A DNA stretch of 64,000 nucleotides from Leptasterias polaris (GCA_037783415.1 JAZGTN010000026.1:1075001-1139000), one strand, 5' to 3'. Shown: positions 49,101-57,851, numbered from the stretch's first letter. Notes: generated from the sequence alone by a model not told the origin. Numbers and translations: made by a program.

Positions 49101-52100
49101 TTTAAACATCAGACTTAAACCATTGAATCAGACTTTTGGCTTCTTGTAGCTTTTTGGTCAGTCAGTGTTAAGATTCGTTTTGAAAAATAAGAGAAATGCA
49201 ATTGACGTGTACCAATAATTCATCTTCCTTTTAAATCCTCAAACAAAATAAAATCAAATATAGATTGGAAAACTCACAATGTCATCCATTCCCTCGATAC
49301 CATACTGCAGTGATGAAAGAAATACAGGAAAGAATCGGGAAAAAAGAGGAAAAGATAGCACCTGAAAACCTGGAAAGATCAAAGCATGCATCGGAAAATG
49401 CAAAATTACGGAGCCCAATTTCATGGCTCTGCTAACCGTAAGCAAAGAATCAGCGCTTACAGAAGCAGAGAATTCTGCCAAATATAGAGCGTATTTCAAA
49501 GGTTAGCAGGGAATTTTTGCTTGTGCACGTGCGTACTCCAAGTTAAGTGCGGTTCATACTTCTTGTGAATGCGAAGCAAATTTGACGTCACAACTCTGTT
49601 TTCACTACAAATGTTTTGCAAGAGTTGACTTTAGAATTATTCATTGCGATTTGTGATGTCAAATTCACATCGCATTTGCAGCAAGTTTGAACCGGGCTTA
49701 ACTAGGAATTCTTCGCTTACACAGCTAACGCAGAAATTTTGCACTTAATCTGTTAAGCAAAAAATGGTGATTGTAAGCGCAGAATTCGGCAGTAAAGCCG
49801 AGCTATGAAATTGGGTTTAGACGAAATGTTGGAAACCAAATTTACATGAAACCATGCAAAGTGCTACTTCAACCCTCCACCGCAGAAAAGCATGACACCA
49901 AGAGATTAATTACTTGTGCAAATTATGCAAGAAACTTAAAGCAAACTACAATTTGAAGAATTAAGATCTCTCGTAGAATTTCATGCTTTGAGTTGACCAA
50001 TATACCTTGGCATTGCTAATCAGTAAACACACCTTTATTTTTATTTTTAAATTGTAAGTTCCCAACAAATGTAATCTGTATGTATATCAGAACATAATAG
50101 ACCGATCCATTAAGCCGAATCCACCACTTATGGGTAGTAGGTATGATGTCTATTTAGCAGGGTAAATGCCCAGTGCCAAGGCTGGCGTAAACCGGTTCAC
50201 TTCACAATGCAATAGAATCCTGTGATTGCATTTTGATGCATTTAGGAGGATTTTAATTTCAACAGTGTTGCATTTTGATGAATTTAGTAGGGTATTTGGA
50301 AAACATGGTTCTGGGTTAAGAATAATTATAGACTGCGCAAGTCTCACGCCTATTCAAACATTGGGACCCTGTAAAGTGCGCGAGTTTCCATCACGCGTTA
50401 AAACAACGTGCGTGGGACAAAAGTGGTCCCCCCAAAAAAGTTTGAATATATATGCACAAGACTTGCACGGTCTATTTTCATTGCTATTTGCACATTCCTC
50501 CAATGAAAAGGCCTTTGAGCTCTTTTGAAAATAATGCTTGCAAAAAAACAAAGGGAAACCTAATCTGTAAAAGGGTCGTCCATAGAGTAGAGACTGAACA
50601 CTACTAAGAGCGGAACTTACAGACTGTCCTGGCAGCGTGGACCAAAAGAACCCACGCCAATCTGGATCCTCAAAGATGTATGGCAGAATGCGTGTGAGGA
50701 GACGCACTGAGTTCAGGACCATCTGTTGATCTTTGGCAGCAGAGCATCCACTCTCTGACGCAGACACAAGTTTTTCCACTGCCTGCAAAAACACAATTCA
50801 CCAGGACATTTATTCAATGGGAATTTAGTCATCAGGGTGTGGGTTCGAATCCCGGTCATGACACTCGGGTCCTTGAGCAAGACACTTAACCATAATTGCT
50901 TCTCTTCATCCAGGGGAAAATAGGTACCTGTGAGGGCATAGTTTTTTCAAAGAGGGTGGTTTAAGGAATGAAACAAATGGGCTAATGACCAGGGGTGATA
51001 ACGTTGGAGTACCATGAGCGTCACTGAGTGACGGGTTGAGCGCTAATTTATTTGTTTATTTATTTAATTAAATCATTTCAAAAATGAAGAGCTCTTTGAA
51101 TGATATCGAAAGTAATAAGAAGACCTCATGTTTATTAGTATAAAATCTAAGCATGTGAATCTTTTTTGGAAGGAGTGTTGGCTCTGAGAAGAACAGTCGG
51201 TTTGGCCTTGACGTTTCGACTAATGGCTCACTACCGAATTTGTACACCACTACAGCATGAAAGTCATGAGTTTTACATTAAATTGATTTTATATTGAAGG
51301 ATGTCAAGATTTTAAGCGAAAAATTTACATCAATAGAATACAAATTGAAAAATGGTGCAGTTTAAAAACAAAAACAAAACAGGATGCAGGCCAGACGATC
51401 AAATGGTTCTTTTATTTACTTATGGCATATTCTTGGAAATATGGACCATTTTACAACCTCAAATGTCGTTTTTCAAAAAAATCTTTTTGACCTTGTAAGA
51501 TATTTAAGGATAGTTCAGTTAGTTTTCATCTTGCAGTGGTCATTTAAAAAAGTAGAGTCTCCAGCAGTGAAACCTGTGGTTATTTATATTTAATTCAAAG
51601 ATAGCACAAGTAATAATAATAATAATAATAATGGAAATTTATAATGCGCCGGTATCCATCAAAAAGATGCTCATGGCGCAGCGAGACACATTAAAAATCT
51701 AATATCACAATCATGGAGTTTTAGTCAGTTAATGAGATTTCATCAAATGTGTTTTAAGTGATGTTTTAAAAGTTGCAAGTGATGGCGATAGCTTGATGTG
51801 TTCCGGTAACTTGTTCCACAAGGTTGAAGCTGCTGAGGCAAAGGACCTTTCACCCCACGATCTCTTGAAATGAACTTTCGCTAGAAGGAGTTTGTTGTTG
51901 GATCTCATGAATTCACGATTTGAATGATGCCGTTGGACTAGGTCGGAAAGATATGATGGTAGCCTGCCTGTAGTGGAGCGGTAAACATACATTAAAATTT
52001 TGAAGCATATCCTGTCCTTGATAGGTAGCCAATGCAGTTTCCTTAAGACTGGAGTGATGTGTTGACTTCTTTTAGTCTTAGTGACAATCCTAGCAGCTAT

Positions 52101-55100
52101 GTTCTGAAGACGAGACAGACGATTCAACTGATTTTCCGGTAGTGAGTAAAGTAGTGAGTTTCCCATATCAAGGCGGCTGGTGACGTAGGCGTGGATGAGC
52201 TTTTCTGTTGCGTCCTGGGTGAGGTATTTCCTGATGAGCCCGATGTTGCGTAAATGCATTGACGAAATCCTACACATTGAAGATATGTGTGCTTTGTGTG
52301 ACATCGTGGAGTCAAAAATGGCTCCCAGATTCCGTACTTCAGATGATGCGGGGACATGAGAAACTCCTATACGGATATGTCCAATGTTAATTTTGCTGCG
52401 ATGTTGTTTTGAGCCAAATATGATAAATTCAGATTTATCATCATTCAGCTTCAAAAAGTTAGCTGACATCCAGTCGCGGATTTCATCAATGCACTGCTCC
52501 ACTTGATGAATGGCCAGTTCCGCTTTCTTTTGGTCGGGATCAAAGGAAACGTAGATTTGCGTGTCATCAGCGTAAAAGTGGTAAGCACAAGGAACATTCA
52601 TTCTTTTCTATGGTGAGGCCCAACTGATGTACTTTCAAATAAAAATTTTAAAAACTCAACAAAACACCACACACAGAAAATATAAGCCTGACAGAAGAGA
52701 GCATTACGGAAAAACAAAGCAAATATTGTCTGTCATTAATTTATTTCTGGCACAACACTACTGTAATTCCTCTGATATATTTGCAGCCTCTCATACCTAA
52801 ACTCTATCAACAACAAAAACTTTGTCAAGCTTTCATAATTTTTTTAAAGGTTATCAACACGCAGTTTTGAACGTTTTTTAGTGACGTTCGAGAAAAAATG
52901 ACGGAATTTGCATGACGTTCGAGAAAATTGACGGAGTTTATTGCAAATGACGTTCGGTACTTGATTACCTTCGCGCAATCCACATCAAGCGTACTTAAAC
53001 ATAAGTTGATTTAGTTTCCAAAAACTAGTGTTCGGAAGGAAGTATTTCCGTTGTTAATCATCTCAGATACGTTTTGGTTTTTCATCTGGAGCTGTCCGAT
53101 GGACTCTCGAACGTCAGAAAATGGCGAACGTCATTTACTTGACGGATTTATTTTGCGCAAGTATTAACATCGCGCAGAAAACATGTGCGAATCGAGCATT
53201 CCGCGAAAACATCGAGGAGGCCTAACTGCAAGAGGATGACAGAGGGGGTAAGTCTCAAGTCAAAGGTCAACTTACAGGCCGATCGATAAATTCTCGGACG
53301 ACACACAAAAACATTGACGGACAATGAAAAAAAGTCGTCGCTGGAAATTTGAAAAAGGCTTTACTCTTATTGTTGACCAGGTATCGCAGTAGTCATTGTT
53401 TCAAAATAATTATTATTTAAACGTGTTCTCATCATATTTGTTTCGAATTTATTGAATGTTTAAAAATTTGGTTAATTGACATGTTTCTCATTGTTGAAAT
53501 TTTTGACAGACAAAAATGACGTTCGGAAATAAAAATTTCTTTTCAATCAATTGTCGGATTTTTATTTTCTCTTGCTGTTAAAGTATTTGGCATCAGCCCC
53601 CACAACCTGAGCATGCAAAAGAAAACATGTACCTCAGCAAATATGAAAATTTCAGGCCTGGAATTACAAATTTTTTAGGCCAAGGCCACTTTGGCCTTGG
53701 AGCAGGCCAAATTTTGAAGGGCACCAAGGCCAGTAGGTAGGGCACCAAGGCCAAAAATGTAAAAATAGAAAAGGCACGAGGCCCTTTTGTGACCCAAAGT
53801 AAAACCATAGTGCATGCCTTTTCTTATTATTGATTAAAACTATACTATCTTTATTGAAAAAGTTAGGATACCCTTAACAAAAAAATTAAAAAATTGTAAC
53901 AATTTGAAAATTGGCCAGAGGTTCCCCTAAGGGTGGTAAACCCAATGAAACAGTTTGCATGAATAAGATATTGATAAATCATATCTTATTCATAAACAAA
54001 CTGTAAAAGTATAATTCTACCTCCATGCTACAGCCAGCACATGTCAACGCACTTTCTAGGTTTAATAGAACCATGATAATAGAACAAAATACCCACTCCT
54101 AAAAGTAAAAAACCAGGCCATAAAACCACAAAGACACTGCACATGGCTTGTCTTTTGAGTGAAGCAAGAGTATTACAAACTAAAACAATGTATAACAATC
54201 TGCAGAGGATTAAGATAAGACGTAATTGGATCACAATAGGAGTGTCAATCATTCTCCCAGGAGTGTCTGGAGAGTGTCCAAGGTAAAGAAAAGGACCAAC
54301 AGTTTTGTTTTTTTCCCTGTCAGCTTCGTTTGGGTAGAAAAGTTTTTTTTTTTTTAAATCATTGTCAACTGGGTAAAACAAGTTTTTAGTGAAATTGCCG
54401 GCAGCCTGCGCTTCTGGACAACACTGAAAACAGTTGATTTTTTATTAAATAGGGCACGACAGCCAACGGGGAAGAAGTGCCGGCAATTATGGCCGTGAAA
54501 AGGGTAATTTTATGAAGGGCACCACAGCCAGTTCCAAGGGCATCGACGGCACTGGCCGTCGTGGCCGCCGTGTAATTCGAGGCCTGAAATTTGATTATTT
54601 AAATACCTCTACATCTATAGTGGTAGTGGAAGTCCGTCAAAAATGCTGACGTTCGAGACTCCAAACCTTTTACCTTGATTTAGTTGAAAGGCATCGGTTG
54701 TCAATATTGTGTATGATAACATGTCAGGTACCTCGTAGTTAATTACACTATATAAAAATAAAAATTAGCTTTCACTTATGAAAATATCAGGGTCCGATTT
54801 TCAGGCTTGCAAATGGTGCATATTTTGAATAATATGCCTTATAGATGAAGTCTTAAAAATAGATGAACTCCGAGAGATATTATAACTGACTCTGGATTGT
54901 TACCTTGTAACATAAAGTAGCTAAGTTTGAGGGCGACTCTTCCCTCAGTGCTCTAATTTCAGCTGCAGGTATCAGAGCAAACACATCGCTAACGCTGGTC
55001 ACCGTGTCTGCCCAAAATTGGTCCCAGAATGCATCATCACCTGCCTCCACCGGCTACAAGACAAAAAGGGACAATTTCATAAATTAATATTAAGCAAAGG

Positions 55101-56308
55101 GGGCAAAAAACAACAAAACAGGTTGCCAATGGAAATGCAGTGTGGTTGTGAAAAGTTGGTATTTTTCTCCAGGAAATACATGTATATTTATTTTAAAAGT
55201 TGAGTTTTCTACCTAGTTCCTTTATGACTTTGAACCCCAATTACTGACTGCCCTAGCCCCACTTGTGTGGCCAAGCTTACCATTTTTTAATGGCGGCGGC
55301 AGCCATATTTGTCAACATAAGGCAACGATTCTGAAAAACGGTGAGAATTTATCGTTTTTTGCACACACAAAATTGCAGAGTGGATTTTCTGGACCCGCGC
55401 AACGCTTAATGAGACTCTCATTAAGCGTTGCGCGGGTCCAGAAAATACAAAGAACATATAGAGCCTAATTTGGTAAGATCTGATTTCAAAATAGAACTGT
55501 AGGCAAAAACTTTCGAATAGGATTTTGTACATGTCACTCTATCGTGGAGACATTAGCGGAACGAACCTCGTAGTTTCTAAGAGTACATAATTATTTCCTT
55601 CCCCAAAAAGCCAATTTAAAAAGGAAAGTTACATTTCGATACAGTAACTTGGGCGCTGTACTCAGTTTTTTTGTGTGTGTTTTTTTTTTACATCTGCAGT
55701 CATACCAGTACAAGCACGACCACAGAAAAAATTTCGAAAAAACACAGACTACAGCGCCCCAGGGTACTACTACTACACTAGGATTAGGAATACTGGGAAA
55801 GAGACCTGTCCATTCAATAAAGTAAATAAAAGACATAAAAGAAAGTGCTCATCGAAAAAAGAAGTCTGTCAACTGGGAGGCAAAATCTTTGAAAAAGAAT
55901 GAAAAGATTCTCATAAAATTACCCCCCTCCCACCGCCACCACTAACCCCGCCCCCCATCCCATCCAAATTTGCCACGAATTTGAAGCCGTCCCACCGTAA
56001 ATTGTCTTTCCACTCTTTGACTATACAAATGCAAGCCATTGCATTGGTAGCACAGCACTTCAATAATTACTGGGAGAAGTGCAGGACTAAACCTGCCGTC
56101 ATGAATTGGTAGTCACTGCACGAAAAGTCAAAATGTTGCAAGTTGCCTACCATTTTTGTTTACATCCATGAAATGAATTCATAGTTGATCATGATCATAC
56201 GCTCACTTCGAAATTTGAGCTCGACACATTTCGCACACTTACCTGTGTTTTTGTGGTCAGCTGCACGACTGCCTTCCGGAAATTAAGCTTCGAATCTGTT
56301 CCTCCCAT
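28091..56308 (-). CDS. HID1: HID1, Golgi / secretory-granule biogenesis protein
   Basis: Nineteen minus-strand exons join in frame, listed 5' to 3': 56308-56243, 55053-54904, 50782-50621, 49304-49278, 41918-41811, 41328-41160, 40398-40341, 39852-39642, 38695-38582, 38309-38135, 37680-37529, 36159-36081, 35895-35731, 35457-35230, 34341-34220, 33542-33333, 32464-32373, 32121-31963, and a last exon at 29406-29334 (839 residues) or 28154-28091 (836 residues). The protein starts MGGTDSKLNFRKAV, an N-myristoylation context (Gly2, Ser6), and keeps family signatures such as YIFEDPDWRGFFWST, AYDPVGYGVPYNHLLF, RVGLMHIGVFILLLLSGERN and VPHPILIRKYQANSG. HID1 is a peripheral Golgi protein needed for dense-core vesicle formation and sorting; vertebrate HID1 is about 790 residues. 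The extra length lies mostly in the variable linker encoded by exons 14-16 (about residues 600-725). Introns are enlarged by transposable elements. Confidence 0.95.
28359..28556. mobile_element. Palindromic MITE between the HID1 alternative last exons
   Basis: GGGACCAATTTCATAGAGTT and the mirrored AGCAGCTCTATGAAATTGAG bound 198 bp. It sits in the 1.2-kb gap between the two terminal exons. Confidence 0.75.
29334..29406 (-). other. HID1: HID1 proximal alternative terminal exon
   Basis: An AG acceptor precedes 73 nt in the same phase, encoding RNVEPPIWYDTGVKLFEVQ followed by RIKDS and TAG (29336-29334). It duplicates the exon at 28091-28154 but carries a different, longer tail (RIKDS instead of RV). 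The two exons are 1.2 kb apart and cannot both be coding in one transcript because each ends in a stop. Confidence 0.87.
29407..31962. other. HID1 last intron (proximal form)
   Basis: Contains an (ATT)n run at about 29939-29959, the 120-bp repeat copy 3 and a TAGACTGTGCAAGTCTCGCGC motif at 29662 shared with 50339-50474. No coding segment recognised. Confidence 0.5.
31572..31690 (+). repeat. Dispersed 120-bp repeat, copy 3
   Basis: ATGTTAAATAGGGATACTTT and AACTAGCATTTGGCCAGC match 18139-18260 and 25372-25497. Confidence 0.6.
33065..33310 (+). mobile_element. Single-arm relative of the 18864-19497 inverted-repeat element
   Basis: Shares GGTATAAATGCAAAACAAAA, TTTCGACCCTAGCAGAGTC and the GA-rich tail. 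It ends about 20 bp before HID1 exon 33333-33542. Confidence 0.7.
33590..34010 (+). mobile_element. LINE remnant (L2/CR1-like C-terminus with ATT tail)
   Basis: Decayed reading frames give LHWLPIKDRIVFKILVCVYR, then a TLPPHLSE-like segment and SMRSNNNHLLR, ending in (ATT)n at about 33981-34008. Opposite strand to HID1; 5' truncated. Confidence 0.8.
34575..34745 (-). mobile_element. Short LINE remnant
   Basis: The minus strand reads CSANRYLSLASCASKLWNDL and LQIFKSQLKTHLF, the last motifs of an L2/CR1-type protein. Confidence 0.65.
34920..35210 (+). repeat. tRNA-containing repeat ('CTCTAGT' family)
   Basis: Core (CTTCCCAGGTTGCTTCG, GGCTATACGGCAGTTACAGG) is followed by GGGCTAGTGAGCTTAGTTGG, TAGAGCGCTGGC and CGCAGGTTCAAT. 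It adjoins HID1 exon 35230-35457. Confidence 0.65.
35951..36012. mobile_element. Minimal 'TTAACCCT' MITE (62 bp)
   Basis: TTAACCCTCTTACTCTGG and GCACGGGTTAA enclose only the subterminal GAAATCATTCAACTGC segment of the longer copies; apparently an internally deleted element. Confidence 0.55.
36342..36704. mobile_element. TTAA MITE, copy A of a near-identical pair
   Basis: TTAAAGGTATTATACAGG...TGTACAGGGCCTTTAA bounds 363 bp. About 98% identical by eye to 45684-46046. A perfect palindrome TTATCGCGCGCGATAA sits inside. Confidence 0.85.
36888..37035 (+). repeat. SINE of a second tRNA-derived family ('GGGTTTTCAGT')
   Basis: GGTTGGCTCAGTGGCATGTGG (A box), CGGTTCGAATCC (B box) and ATTGGGTTTTCAGTTCCTAG tail; a relative is at 39985-40150. 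Confidence 0.65.
37205..37410 (-). repeat. SINE (tRNA Ser/Leu-like), 3'-incomplete
   Basis: Minus-strand head, B box (complement of GACCGGGACTCGAACCCACA) and body; lies in the HID1 intron next to exon 37529-37680. Confidence 0.65.
38850..39485. mobile_element. 'TTAAAGGCA' MITE interrupted by a SINE
   Basis: Left part (38850-39061) and right part (39415-39485, ending GGTATACTTTGCCTTTAA) align to a continuous copy at 22134-22518. The intervening 39062-39414 is a SINE, so the MITE is older than the SINE insertion. Confidence 0.75.
39062..39414 (-). repeat. Full-length tRNA(Ser/Leu-like) SINE nested in a MITE
   Basis: Near-perfect reverse complement of 10859-11215, from GGATTTATATCGCGCTTTA to CGGCCACGACACGCCAC. 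High identity suggests recent activity. Confidence 0.85.
39985..40150 (+). repeat. SINE of the 'GGGTTTTCAGT' family
   Basis: CCTCTTCGAATCCCGC (B box), GGTTTGGGTTTTCAGTCCCT and GGGGTTTTCCTCCCACATCT match 36888-37035. Confidence 0.65.
40868..41095 (+). mobile_element. Degraded non-LTR retrotransposon tail
   Basis: IQWEPKHGKPSRGRPIKNMV and NTGLETTDELAGCMSDR parallel the C-terminal protein text at 5120-5448. In an HID1 intron. Confidence 0.65.
41393..41762 (-). repeat. SINE (tRNA Ser/Leu-like), diverged
   Basis: Ends CGGCCACGACAAGCCAC (head, complement) and holds AAGACCGGGACTCAAACCC (B box complement). Adjoins HID1 exon 41811-41918. Confidence 0.7.
42201..42335 (+). repeat. SINE head (tRNA Ser/Leu-like), 3' truncated
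   Basis: GGCGTGTCGTGGCCGAGCGG, GTGTGGGTTCGATACCCGGT and AAGGCACTTAACCATAATTG, then the similarity stops. Confidence 0.75.
42635..42682. repeat. Hairpin with 16-bp perfect arms
   Basis: CCATTTTGGGAGTCAA and TTGACTCCCAAAATGG flank a 16-base loop. Confidence 0.85.
43486..43612. repeat. 127-bp long palindrome
   Basis: AGAGGTCTTAAACAGCCATT ... AATGGCCGTTTAAGACCTCT, with ACCAGCAGGGTC/GACCCTGCTGGT and inner CGATTAAGGAC/TCCTCAATCG-type arms closing on a CGCCTTCGGCG apex. Nearly the full length pairs with itself. Probably a foldback MITE. Confidence 0.85.
44072..44186. mobile_element. Foldback element with GTTCTGAAAAGAAC-type ends
   Basis: GTGGTGGTCCTGAAAAGAAC mirrors GTTCTTTTCAGAACCACCAC; 115 bp, noncoding. 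Related end motifs occur at about 7437-7460 and 8318-8335. Confidence 0.7.
45242..45563. mobile_element. MITE with TAAAGCCCCTTTTT ends
   Basis: TTTTTACACTAGGCAAA at the left mirrors TAGCTTGGTAGTGTGAAAAG at the right. The interior repeats ACCCTG/AACCC motifs and TTTTCACACTTG. Confidence 0.6.
45684..46046. mobile_element. TTAA MITE, copy B of the near-identical pair
   Basis: Same orientation and extent as 36342-36704, with roughly eight single-base differences by eye; TTAA at both edges. Confidence 0.85.
46448..46780. mobile_element. Older relative of the 36342/45684 MITE
   Basis: ATATACAGGATTGATAGAGC, GTGTAATCAAACATATAAC and GTGAAAATTTGGGCTTAATC resemble the pair; the right boundary is unclear. 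Confidence 0.5.
47531..47900. mobile_element. MITE, 'TTAAAGGCA' family
   Basis: TTAAAGACAGGGTACTTTTGG mirrors CGAAAGTATACCCTGTTTTAA; 370 bp. Confidence 0.75.
48247..48364. mobile_element. Small hAT-like MITE
   Basis: GGCTGTGTCCGAATCGGCGG and the mirrored CCGCCAATTCGGATACAGCC, with GCTACGGCT/AGCTGTAGC inside, give 118 bp. hAT assignment is by end type only. Confidence 0.65.
49278..49304 (-). other. HID1: HID1 27-nt microexon
   Basis: The exon is bounded by ctgcag and GTGAGT on the minus strand. It encodes YGIEGMDDI in phase 0 between the exon ending LPGQS (50621) and the exon starting SDEESLPLAQ (41918). Skipping it keeps the reading frame, so it could be an optional cassette. The flanking introns are about 1.3 kb and 7.4 kb. 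Confidence 0.75.
49411..49816. mobile_element. MITE, 'GAGCCCAATTTCATGGCTC' family, with another MITE inside
   Basis: GAGCCCAATTTCATGGCTCT mirrors GAGCTATGAAATTGGG. Interrupted by the element at 49543-49701. Confidence 0.75.
49543..49701. mobile_element. TTAA-flanked MITE nested in another MITE
   Basis: TTAA at 49543-49546 and 49698-49701. Ends GTGCGGTTCATACTTCTTGT and (reversed) GCCCGGTTCAAACTTGCTGC are inverted, and AAATTTGACGTCACAA/AATTTGACATCACAA pair further inward. Confidence 0.8.
50339..50474. mobile_element. Foldback element, 'TAGACTGCGCAAGTCT' family
   Basis: TAGACTGCGCAAGTCTCACG mirrors CAAGACTTGCACGGTCTA, with TATTCAAAC/GTTTGAATA and GGGACC/GGTCCC pairs inside. Confidence 0.7.
50828..51065 (+). 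repeat. SINE (tRNA Ser/Leu-like), head truncated
   Basis: Starts at the B box (GTGTGGGTTCGAATCCCGGT) and runs through TACCTGTGAGGGCATAG; the tail carries a TTTATT run. Confidence 0.7.
51610..52603 (-). mobile_element. L2/CR1-like LINE, 5'-truncated, with an open 290-residue reverse transcriptase C-terminus
   Basis: The ORF at 52601-51729 begins at the polymerase active-site box (HFYADDTQIYVSF). It continues with LKLNDDKSEFIIFGSKQ, LRKLHWLPIKDRICFKILMY and LWNKLPEHIKLSPSLATFKT and stops after LKTHLMKSH. A (TTA)n tail at 51610-51632 closes the 3' end. Upstream palm and endonuclease regions are absent. The open frame suggests fairly recent insertion, in the sense orientation of HID1. Confidence 0.88.
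52880..54667. repeat. Region enriched in TGACGTTCG motifs, split by another element
   Basis: TGACGTTCG or its complement occurs at about 52882, 52912, 52948, 53106, 53138, 53518 and 54652, often followed by TGACGG. The outermost copies are separated by the element at 53647-54591, so they may belong to one older repeat. Confidence 0.55.
53647..54591. mobile_element. 945-bp inverted-terminal-repeat element
   Basis: AAATTTCAGGCCTGGAATTACA at the left mirrors TGTAATTCGAGGCCTGAAATTT at the right (about 21 bp). Just inside are GGCC-rich stretches (CCAAGGCCACTTTGGCCTTGG; GGCCGTCGTGGCCGCC). No transposase coding seen. Confidence 0.7.
55384..55446. repeat. Perfect 31-bp inverted repeat with a single-base loop
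   Basis: ATTTTCTGGACCCGCGCAAC...GTTGCGCGGGTCCAGAAAAT: 31 bases, one central C, then their exact complement. Lies in HID1 intron 1. Confidence 0.97.
56243..56308 (-). other. HID1: HID1 first coding exon with myristoylation signal
   Basis: The ATG at 56308-56306 opens the 22-residue exon MGGTDSKLNFRKAVVQLTTK-TQ, ending at a CACAG|GTAAG donor. The start is chosen because it aligns with the invariant HID1 N-terminus, whose Gly2 is the known lipid-attachment site in the family. Confidence 0.93.
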
Positions 56309-57851
56309 TCTCTGGTATCTTTCAGTATTACGGCATCAAATTTTCCGCAACCTACAGAGCAAAATTGTTTTATTTTTTACACGTATCCCGTGTGTGGTGT
56401 ATCACCAATAAAAAATATATGTCAACATATCGTTCACATATCCCACAATGCTTCAAAATACAATTTGACGTCATATCATCGTGTCTGTCTGGTGATTGTC
56501 CATTAAATACACGCTATTCAGTGAGCCGTGTCTCAGACTACTACTTTGTACATAATGCACGTATGTCCCATGGGAATTCGTCGTGCGGCATCCGGTCTGA
56601 CCTTGCGCGTTAGCTCCTTTGTGTAAACAACGCGCGATTTATGTCAACATCGCGAGATAACAGGGCGCCCGCGCGCGGTCAAGTCGTGTTCGCGGGCTCC
56701 GAATTTGAAAAACTTTTCAAACGGACTAATCAACGAAAGGGATGTTAAAACCGGCGGGAAAAAATAGACTCATGAATATTTAACACCCAAACTGATTCCC
56801 CATTAGCCAATCATCATTCTAGGCTAAGCGTCACCGTCTATTTATATTTAGGTCTGTCGCTGCCGATTGATGTTCGAGACGCACTTCACGGTAAATAAAC
56901 CAAATTTTTGTTTACTTTATCCTAAAAGCCCCCCCCCAAATATCTTTGAAAAATCAACAAAAATAAAACATACGTTGTTTAATTCTGCGCAAATCTACGA
57001 AAATCCCATTAATTTAACTTTAGTTTTCAGATTATTTCACAAATGACGTTGGTTTTCACTTCAGAGCTAAACTTTTTTTAACGGTACAGTGTGTAATTCT
57101 CGTCAAGGTCAATGGGGCAATTTGTAATTTGACACCCGTAACATTTCACGAGAAACGCGCTCACACGGACAAAGCCACAACGGAGTACCGTGAAAACGAG
57201 GAGTTTGTCGGGCGTTTTGGGTGCGTGTTGATTGGGTCGCTAAATCTTCACTCGTAGCGTTCTGCCAAAAAAAACAAATGATAGGCTCAATTTAAAAGGG
57301 GTCTGTAGCTGCTTAATGCTTAACCATTTGCCATATAATTTTTCCTGGCAAATCTTATGAAAGTACTTATGCCATAAATCAGGCCTATTTTTATAAATTT
57401 AAAGGCAATCCTATAACAAATTTATGATAATCGTGTTAATATTATTGATGATTAAAAAATAATAAATAAACAAATAAAAATATTCAAACTGCTTTTAACA
57501 ACCCCATATATAAACACTCCAGACTTACTCAAATCAATCAGGCTAGGCCTACCTTTTTTATTAAAAAAATGTATATATATTTATAGTTAAAAGTCTATTT
57601 ATCATCAGACTAGTTTACAGTGTCATTTAAATTACAAGCAAGGTCACTACAAAATCAAAGAGAAACTTTAATTGTCCATTTTTGTAATAGAACACCTTTT
57701 AAAAATGGAAACCTTATTTAACATTTGATCACAATAAAAGTAAACAGAAAGAAGATGCAAGAGGTATTTTCAAAGTTTTGATTTTATATTATTTAAACTA
57801 TTAAATCATAAAAGAATTTATTTACATTTATTTTTCAAATACAGATTCAAC
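56309..57851. promoter_or_regulatory. Divergent intergenic region between HID1 and the RAG1-NTR transposase gene
   Basis: 1.5 kb separates the two start codons. The HID1-proximal part (about 56580-56720) is CpG-richer than the rest of the window (several CGCG and GCGCGC runs), as expected for a housekeeping promoter. The part nearer 57852 is strongly AT-rich. A CCAAT/TATA pair facing right is annotated separately. No protein-coding segment was found. Confidence 0.5.
56807..56890 (+). promoter_or_regulatory. Candidate core promoter and 5' noncoding exon of the RAG1-NTR transposase gene
   Basis: A CCAAT box at 56807-56811 lies about 30 bp before a TATTTATATTTA element (56839-56850). About 40 bp further a CACG|GTAAAT sequence (donor at 56891) could end a short 5' UTR exon. 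It would pair with the acceptor aaatacag ending at 57844, seven bases before the ATG at 57852. The elements are seen; their use is inference. Confidence 0.35.

Noticed and set aside
55265..55532. Overlapping open frames on both strands with the same peptide
   Set aside because: The shared peptide is just the perfect palindrome read on both strands.
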